A stretch of 20,673 nt of DNA. Origin: CAYLLT01 sp964591605. Its GTDB lineage: Bacteria; Planctomycetota; Phycisphaerae; UBA1845; PWPN01. The translations under genes were made by a program, and so were the position numbers. The stretch spans positions 1 through 20,673 of the forward strand of contig CAZQEN010000107.1 in NCBI GenBank assembly GCA_964591605.1, read 5' to 3'. This document shows positions 15,833 to 20,673 of the stretch, in pieces (position 1 is the first letter of the stretch; each line of letters starts with the position of its first letter). Below the pieces are notes generated by a model. The model worked only from the letters and a program-made list of their open reading frames with translations. It made no database searches and had not been told where the DNA came from.

Positions 15833-15850
15833 CCGGGGCGTGAGCCCCGG
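15833..15850. repeat. Hairpin CCGGGGC-GTGA-GCCCCGG, REP-like
   Basis: A perfect 7-bp GC stem closes a GTGA loop, which is a GNRA-type tetraloop. Palindromes of the general form of a GC stem around GTGA/GTAA are, as far as I recall, common intergenic repeats in planctomycete genomes. It lies about 330 bases after the stop of the mosaic gene, too far for a simple terminator. Confidence 0.5.
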
Positions 15851-15981
15851 AGAATCGTCAGCCTCGTCAGCCGAGCCCAGTTGGGGGATACGGATAGAAT
15901 AAGTTCTGACGCCCCTGCCGGGGCTGAATCCCGGGCAATCGCGCCCCCACGACTTGCGTTATGGGCTACCGCCTTCCGCCG

Positions 15982-16083
15982 CTCTGCGGCTCATCTGCGT
16001 CCATCTGCGGCTCCAATCGCTTTGGCAGCGGCGTCAGCGGCGATGTATCACTTTCTCACCCTCCCCACTTTCTCGCTTTCTCG
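15982..16083. repeat. Short-phrase direct repeats (TCTGCG units and CTTTCTCG tandem)
   Basis: TCTGCG recurs three times within 15982-16014 (CTCTGCGGCTCATCTGCGTC, then CATCTGCGGCTCC). CTTTCTCG is tandemly duplicated at 16068-16083, with a near copy at 16051. The phrase ATCTGCGTCCATCTGCGG resembles interspersed intergenic sequence I recall from many environmental bacterial genomes. Confidence 0.45.
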
Positions 16084-16176
16084 CTGGCCAGGACGGCACG
16101 ATCGCCCGCGATGATTGCTCGCACTCTCGTCGATTCGGCTGCGGCCCCGCCTGCGCACACTTTGACGGAGCAACTC

Positions 16177-16770
16177 CTACAGACACAAAGCCTTCCGGCT
16201 CGGCGAGGCGACGCGGGCTTTGGCGAAGAGAGCGTCACCTGCGACGCTGACCGCGCCGTCGAGATTCATGTCGAACCGCGCGTGGCTCGCGACCGGCTGC
16301 CCGGCGTTCAGCGTCGTCAGGATGGCGTCCGACAGCGTCACATCGCCCGAGCCGGTGGCGTCGCCCTCCAGCGCGCGGATTATCAGGTCGTTGTCGCCGG
16401 TGAGAATCTGTCCGATGGCCCCGGCCGGGATGATGATGGTGTAGCAGGTCAGATCCGGCAGGAATCCCGGGCTGGGCGCGGCGGGGAAGGTCAAAACCAT
16501 GGTGGCGGCCCCCGAGAGGGTGACCGAGCTGGGGGTGTAGGAGACCGGACCGCCCGGCACGCCGCCGGGATAACTGGTCGTGCGGCCGGAGACGGTGATC
16601 AGGCCGGTGTTGGCGAGCGTGATCGCGCTGGAAAAGTCGATCTCGATGCGCTGAATGCCGCCGTTGCGGCACTCGACCGTCGGGCCGCTGATTCCGTTTC
16701 CGGTGGCGGCGGCGTCGAGCAGGATGGACTGCGGCCCGGCCACGCCGTGCGTGCGCACGCTGCGCCAGGC
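16177..16770 (-). repeat. Shared C-terminal module, copy C (197 residues)
   Basis: The module opens with AWRSVRTHG and continues through GGIQRIEIDF, FLPDLTCYTI and the loop DATGSGDVTLSD, to ALCL. The second loop (DMNLDGAVSVAGD) carries one extra residue relative to the canonical 12. Confidence 0.9.
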
Positions 16771-19700
16771 GCTGATGGTGACCTCGCACGTTCCCTCCGG
16801 CACACCGCAGCCGCAGGCACCGGGCTGCGTTTTGATCGGGTCGTTCGGGCAGTTGTCGCACACATCCGGCACGCCGTCGCCGTCGGTGTCGGAATCGCAG
16901 GTATCGGGAATGTGATTGCCGTTGCAGTCCAGCGCGGAGGCAATACTGCTCCAGGCTGCGCCATTGACCAGCGTTCCCGTGTGACCATTGCCGGAACTGT
17001 CGGCGGTGGTGGCGCCGGTGTTTTCCTCGAAGCGCCAGAAGCCGGCCAGGTTGGGTGTTCCGGCCGCCGGAACCGCGAGCACGCCATACGCGATCTGCTG
17101 CGCGGTACGGGCCGTCGTCCAGATACGCACCTCATCGATCTGCCCGTTCCAGGGCTCGGCGGCCTCCGATTCACACGGGTTGCGGCCGATGAGCAGATCG
17201 CGGCTGCTGCCGATCGGTGGGGCAGAGTCGGGGACGGTCTGGACAAGATTCCCATCAACGTAGAAGTGTGCGTCGTACCCGGCATCGAAAACGACGGCCA
17301 CATGGCGCCATTGGCCAATGGTCAGATACGTGCCCGCCGTGTTGTAGTCCTGGACGCCGAACGCCGTGAAGCGCAGCCTGCCGTTGAATGACCCAACGCC
17401 GATGCCGGATGGGCAGCCACGGTTCGAGATGATGCGCATGACGCCGGCAATCGTGTCCGGTCGGACCCAAGCCTCGATGGTGAAGGGGGCGGTCAAAGTC
17501 AAAGGCCCGGTGTTCACGTGGTCGTCGATGCCATCGAGGCGGATGGCCGTGGAACCCGGGGGAGAGAACACTTCACACGCGTCGGGAATCTGATTGCCGT
17601 TGCAGTCCAGGTGGTCGTCGCCGCCAGGACAAATGTCGTGGCAATCGGCGACGCCATCGCCATCACTGTCAGTGTCGGCCACGCCGCAGCCGCAGATGCC
17701 GGGCGCGGTCTTGCTGGGGTCGTTGGGGCAGCCGTCACTGCAATCGGGCGTTGCGTCGGCGTCCGAATCCGTATCTGGTACGCCGCAGCCGCACAGCCCC
17801 GGCGCAATCTTGTTCGGGTCGTTGGGACATCCGTCGCACACGTCCACGACACCGTCGCCGTCGCTGTCCGCGCCGCAGGCCACGCCCGCGCCTTGCCAGG
17901 TTCCACCCGCGCCCGCGCAGCCCGGCTGCGTCAGCGAACTGCACGCGCCCGTCGGCAGGCAGCAGGCGCCTGTGGGGAGTTGGATACCCAGGGAGTAATG
18001 CTGGCCCGCCGCGAGCGCGACATAGTCGGCATTGGGCGCACTCACGTTGAGCTGGCCGTACGTATTGAGTCCCCATGCGGCAACCGTTCCATCTGATTTG
18101 AGACCCAGGCTGTGTTCCTCGCCGCCGCCGCCGAATGCGGCGAATCCGCTGTTGGGCGCCGGCACATCGAGCTGACCGTACGCGCTGTAGCCCCATCCCA
18201 CGATCGATCCATCGGTCTTGCGCCCCAGACCGTGGAACCATCCGGCGGCGATGGCCGTGAATGCGCTGTTGGCGGCGGGCGGGACGAGCTGTCCCTGCGA
18301 ATTGTCGCCCCATGCAACGATCGAGCCGTCAGACTTGAGACCTGCGCTGAACTGTGCGCCCGCCGCAATGGCGACGAAGTCGGTATTGGGCACCGGCACG
18401 TCGCATTCGCCGAAGCTGTTGTCGCCCCAGGCCGCGATGGCGCCCGTGCTGCGCAGACCGACGCTGTGGAAAGCGCCCGCGGCAATGGCCACGAACCCGC
18501 TGTTCGGCGCAGGCGGGGTCAACTGGCCGTCCAATCCGTAACCCCAACCCACGACCGATCCGTCCGATTTGAGGCCCAGGCTGAAACGATTGCCGGCTTC
18601 GACCTGGATGAAGTTGGCGTTGGGCGCGGGCACGTTCAACTGCCCTTCGTTCGGTCGTCCCCACGCGACCACGGCGCCGCTGGCTTTGAGGCCCAGCGAA
18701 TGATCGGCGCCGCCGCTGATACCCACGAAGCTGTCGTTGGGGGCGGGGACGTTGAGCTGACCCCATTGATTGCGCCCCCACGCCCGGACGCTGCCCGTCG
18801 GGGCGGCCGGGCAATTGGCGGTCGCGCAGGTGGTGCCACTTCCCTGCCAGAGCCCCCCCACCCATCCGCAGGCCGCCTGAGTGGTCTCCTGACAGAAACC
18901 ATTGGGCAGACAGCACGCCCCGGGCGGCAGAGGACATCCTGAGCTGTCTACCGGCGTGGCGGCCGGCGTGCCGGGACAGCTATCGCAGACGTCGTCGACG
19001 CCGTCGCCATCCGCATCGGTGATGTCGGAGATTTGAGTTTCGAACGCGCCGATATCGCAGCCCCGGACGCCATCCCTATTGCCGTCAACGCCTCGCAGCA
19101 TACCCCGCTGATCAGTCGCCGTCGGACAGTTGGTCGCGAAACCGGCATCAATCGCGGGACTGTCGCAATGGAGCGAATGCGTGGGGGCAAAACCTCCGTT
19201 GGATGCCAGAGGCTTGAGTTTGGGATCGGTTTCGAGGATGTCCAGGCACGGCGCCGCGCCGGGGAGGCAGTCGAGGGCGGTGAATGAGCTTTTATGCCCG
19301 ATGAGATTGCGCCCGTTGCTTTGGAGGTGATTGCTCGAAATGGCCGTAGCCACGTCGCGGAAGTCACTCCTGTCTGAATTGTTGAGACCGATAAGCGTGT
19401 GACTGAGTTTTGCGCCGTAGTAGGCGAATAGACCCCCGCCCTCCTGGAGCGAGAAGTTGTCTGTGATTGTGCAGTTCGTGAGGGTGAAATTGTCGGACGA
19501 TATGTAGATCCCGCCGCCGACCACGCCCGCGGTATTCCCGCTGATGGTGCAATTGCGCAGCTCACCCGACGCCGAAGCGATGAGCACGGCGCCGCCGTTG
19601 CCGGCAAGGTTGTCGTCAAAGGTCGAGTGAGTGATCAGCACGCTGGCCGAACCCAGGTGGCCGGAGACATAGAGCGCCCCGCCATCAGCGTCTTGAAGCG

Positions 19701-20268
19701 CGTAGTTGCTCTGAAAATGACATTGATCGATGGTCAGCGAGACGCTGGCGCCGATTTCCGCGACCGCGGCGACCGCTCCGCCGTGGGCCGCCGCAGCAGT
19801 GGTGCGGTTGCCGTCGAAAATGCAGCGCGTCAGCGTTGCGCTGGAGCTGATGACGGCCAGGGCGCCGCCAAAGCTGGCTTGGGAAGTCTGCACGGCGGCA
19901 TAGCAGAACAGATCGTTGATGGCGACGTTTTGCGCCTGGTGTACAAAGAGGAACCGCTTTCCGAGCGTGTTGGGACGCAGCGTCGCGCCGTTTCCATTGA
20001 TTGTGATCTGGGTGGAGATGGTCGGGAGTGTCGAGTCGAGGAAATAGCTCCCGCCGGCGGCCAGGTTGATCACATCGGCCTCGCCGTTGGCATTGGCTAC
20101 GTTGATCGCCGCGATCAGCCCAGCCACGTCAGCGTCGGCGATGTTGAACACCGCAGCGCGGGCCGGATCGCACAGGACAGCGATCGTCAGGAACGTCATC
20201 GTCCCCCTTATGAGGACCTTCCGGGCGCCGAATGAAGGTGTCCGACTGACCTGGGCGTAAAACAACAT
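16177..20268 (-). CDS. Giant exported mosaic: beta-helix, RCC1 propeller, LamG, TSP3-like and dockerin-like tail
   Basis: This 1363-residue protein has a signal peptide ending DPARA (cleavage about 38/39). Its modules in order are: a parallel beta-helix of PMP-like type, about 85-330, with repeated GGA/NC-T motifs; a choice-of-anchor-like segment, 335-410 (NGRNLIGHKSS, SPAIDAGF, CDIGAFE); a DxDGDGxDD calcium-type repeat about 418; a GACCLP cysteine module, 450-487; seven RCC1 repeats, 494-763; a second GACCLP module, 767-798; TSP3-like 33-residue repeats, 801-883; a LamG/concanavalin-like domain, about 905-1105 (TAIRLDGIDDHV, FTIEAWVRP, HFYVDGNLV, IDEVRIW); another TSP3-like unit, 1127-1160; and the shared C-terminal module, 1167-1363. 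ATG 20268 follows GGAGGGA and supplies a basic n-region; ATG 20199 is a weaker alternative. An extracellular binding or structural role is inferred. Confidence 0.9.
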   Translation of the reverse strand: MLFYAQVSRTPSFGARKVLIRGTMTFLTIAVLCDPARAAVFNIADADVAGLIAAINVANANGEADVINLAAGGSYFLDSTLPTISTQITINGNGATLRPNTLGKRFLFVHQAQNVAINDLFCYAAVQTSQASFGGALAVISSSATLTRCIFDGNRTTAAAAHGGAVAAVAEIGASVSLTIDQCHFQSNYALQDADGGALYVSGHLGSASVLITHSTFDDNLAGNGGAVLIASASGELRNCTISGNTAGVVGGGIYISSDNFTLTNCTITDNFSLQEGGGLFAYYGAKLSHTLIGLNNSDRSDFRDVATAISSNHLQSNGRNLIGHKSSFTALDCLPGAAPCLDILETDPKLKPLASNGGFAPTHSLHCDSPAIDAGFATNCPTATDQRGMLRGVDGNRDGVRGCDIGAFETQISDITDADGDGVDDVCDSCPGTPAATPVDSSGCPLPPGACCLPNGFCQETTQAACGWVGGLWQGSGTTCATANCPAAPTGSVRAWGRNQWGQLNVPAPNDSFVGISGGADHSLGLKASGAVVAWGRPNEGQLNVPAPNANFIQVEAGNRFSLGLKSDGSVVGWGYGLDGQLTPPAPNSGFVAIAAGAFHSVGLRSTGAIAAWGDNSFGECDVPVPNTDFVAIAAGAQFSAGLKSDGSIVAWGDNSQGQLVPPAANSAFTAIAAGWFHGLGRKTDGSIVGWGYSAYGQLDVPAPNSGFAAFGGGGEEHSLGLKSDGTVAAWGLNTYGQLNVSAPNADYVALAAGQHYSLGIQLPTGACCLPTGACSSLTQPGCAGAGGTWQGAGVACGADSDGDGVVDVCDGCPNDPNKIAPGLCGCGVPDTDSDADATPDCSDGCPNDPSKTAPGICGCGVADTDSDGDGVADCHDICPGGDDHLDCNGNQIPDACEVFSPPGSTAIRLDGIDDHVNTGPLTLTAPFTIEAWVRPDTIAGVMRIISNRGCPSGIGVGSFNGRLRFTAFGVQDYNTAGTYLTIGQWRHVAVVFDAGYDAHFYVDGNLVQTVPDSAPPIGSSRDLLIGRNPCESEAAEPWNGQIDEVRIWTTARTAQQIAYGVLAVPAAGTPNLAGFWRFEENTGATTADSSGNGHTGTLVNGAAWSSIASALDCNGNHIPDTCDSDTDGDGVPDVCDNCPNDPIKTQPGACGCGVPEGTCEVTISAWRSVRTHGVAGPQSILLDAAATGNGISGPTVECRNGGIQRIEIDFSSAITLANTGLITVSGRTTSYPGGVPGGPVSYTPSSVTLSGAATMVLTFPAAPSPGFLPDLTCYTIIIPAGAIGQILTGDNDLIIRALEGDATGSGDVTLSDAILTTLNAGQPVASHARFDMNLDGAVSVAGDALFAKARVASPSRKALCL
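16954..17556 (-). other. LamG / concanavalin A-like domain within the mosaic protein
   Basis: Residues about 905-1105 show the LamG/laminin-G-3 pattern: TAIRLDGIDDHVNT, FTIEAWVRPDT, QWRHVAVVFDAG, HFYVDGNLVQTV, NGQIDEVRIWTTART, LAGFWRFEENTG and DSSGNGHTGTL. Such domains usually bind carbohydrates or other ligands. This is a sub-feature of the coding sequence at 16177-20268. Confidence 0.85.
17620..17868 (-). repeat. TSP3-like 33-residue repeats with CGCGV motif
   Basis: Within residues 801-883 the pattern CPNDPxKxxPGxCGCGVxDTDSD recurs with an exact 33-residue period (Cys814, Cys847, Cys880). It combines calcium-type DxDxDGD strings with paired cysteines. A further copy lies near residues 1127-1155. 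Confidence 0.8.
17875..17970 (-). repeat. GACCLP cysteine module, second copy
   Basis: Residues 767-798 run GACCLPTGACSSLTQPGC and then GGTWQGAG before a final cysteine. The spacing matches the copy at 18808-18921, on the other side of the RCC1 repeats. Confidence 0.75.
17980..18789 (-). repeat. Seven RCC1-type repeats with 39-residue period
   Basis: Seven copies follow the pattern (V/I)xxWGxNxxGQLxxPAPNxxF and then AAGxxHSxGLKSDGS. The signature tryptophans fall at residues 497, 536, 575, 614, 653, 692 and 732, i.e. steps of 39 and finally 40, or 117 bp in DNA. Seven units fit one closed beta-propeller. Confidence 0.9.
18808..18921 (-). repeat. GACCLP cysteine module, first copy
   Basis: Residues 450-487 run GACCLPNGFCQETTQAACG and then GGLWQGSGTTCATANCP. 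Six cysteines suggest a small disulphide-stabilised unit. I recall it as a frequent module of planctomycete exported proteins. Confidence 0.75.
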
Positions 20269-20673
20269 GATTCCCTCCGCTGCTCGCGCGCGTCGGCGCT
20301 CAATCCAGAATCCCCCGGCAGGAGACCTGCCGACACAGTCGGTCTGTGACCGCGCCGGCCCGGCCTTGACCGGGGGCGGCTCGACGGGCTTCGATTGCCC
20401 TGCCGACCCGTTAAGATACCCCTGCCCGGGTTGACGCATCGCTGGCCTACAGCCGGCCTGCTGGCTTCTCGAAACTGACACGCTCTCGTGGGAAGGATGA
20501 GAAAATGCGCGCTCGAACCAGGACCCGCATCTCAGAAAAGGGGCGTATCTCCGACCGCAGCACATCCTACGAAAACGTGCCGGCGGTTTCAACGCTAAAG
20601 TGAGACTGCCCAGGCGTGCGGGTCCGTGACAGAATCGGCGGGTGGCATGGGCAGCCTGCATTCGCAACTGCGA
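20269..20673. other. Gene-free leader of the mosaic gene, to the window end
   Basis: The reading frame of the mosaic gene stays open upstream, but its composition (Arg, Pro, Ser and Cys rich) and the good ribosome binding site before 20268 argue that this stretch is untranslated. It contains two adjacent hairpins at 20316-20348 about 50 bases before the start codon. No promoter is convincing, though TATCTT on the minus strand (20413-20418) could be a weak -10 box. Confidence 0.5.
20316..20348. repeat. Two adjacent hairpins in the leader of the mosaic gene
   Basis: CGGCAGG-AGA-CCTGCCG (20316-20332) is a perfect 7-bp stem, followed directly by CACAG-TCGGT-CTGTG (20334-20348). They may be a REP-like element or a structured mRNA leader. 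Confidence 0.45.

Larger units (their letters stand above)
15709..16176. other. Gene-free stretch with hairpins and short repeats
   Basis: No gene is supported. The stretch contains a strong GNRA-type hairpin (15833-15850), a second GC inverted repeat near 15920-15940, short repeated TCTGCG phrases (15982-16014) and a polypyrimidine tract (16051-16083). It separates two minus-strand genes and looks like an accumulation of small interspersed repeats. Confidence 0.5.

Noticed and set aside
15961..17391. Plus-strand open frame of about 476 codons opposite the end of the mosaic gene
   Set aside because: It begins in repeat-rich noncoding DNA and runs antisense to the LamG and tail domains. No recognisable family.
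17620..18789. Regularly spaced repeats that could suggest a CRISPR array
   Set aside because: They are 99-bp and 117-bp in-frame protein repeats (TSP3-like and RCC1), without short identical repeats and unique spacers.
20269..20667. Extension of the mosaic protein by 133 residues at its N-terminus
   Set aside because: The added residues are unlike the rest of the protein, would bury the signal peptide, and a strong ribosome binding site stands before ATG 20268.

Overview
The window reads as chromosomal DNA of a GC-rich bacterium, most probably a planctomycete (Planctomycetota, perhaps Phycisphaerae-like). I infer this from the large secreted mosaic proteins with dockerin-like tails, lamin-tail, LamG, RCC1 and thrombospondin-type-3-like modules, and from cysteine-rich modules beginning GACCLP, a style I associate with that phylum. 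No rRNA, tRNA, transposase, phage gene or CRISPR array was seen.

Layout. (1) Bases 1-317 hold the 3' end of a glutamate dehydrogenase gene (gdhA). A gene-free stretch of about 370 bp follows. (2) Bases 692-1717, minus strand, encode a WYL-domain regulator. (3) Bases 1829-7117, minus strand, form a tight six-gene operon for a type II secretion / pseudopilus-like machine, transcribed in the order GspE ATPase, GspF, a second GspF-like protein with four extra N-terminal membrane helices, and three small pseudopilin-like proteins. Secretin, major pseudopilin and GspC/L/M genes are not here. (4) Divergent from that operon, bases 7287-8413, plus strand, encode an ECF-type sigma factor overlapping a zinc-type anti-sigma factor. 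A tandem GAACTT-containing repeat lies in the shared upstream region. (5) Bases 8821-9663, plus strand, encode a DUF4382-type lipoprotein with a carboxypeptidase-regulatory-like domain. (6) Bases 9687-20268, minus strand, hold three large exported proteins separated by 0.45-0.65 kb gaps: a 939-residue lamin-tail protein, an 849-residue alpha/beta hydrolase and a 1363-residue mosaic (beta-helix, RCC1 propeller, LamG). All three end in the same module of about 195 residues, which finishes in two dockerin-like calcium loops and a conserved LC(P/L) C-terminus.

How it may work together. The operon could assemble a pseudopilus-driven exporter, the sigma/anti-sigma pair could respond to envelope conditions, and the three tail-sharing proteins plus the lipoprotein are envelope or extracellular products. 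A functional link between secretion genes and tail-bearing cargo is a hypothesis based on proximity only. The strongest candidate for something poorly described is the shared C-terminal module.

All calls were made by reading the sequence without database searches. Family names rest on recognised motifs, and start codons were chosen from ribosome binding sites and signal peptides.
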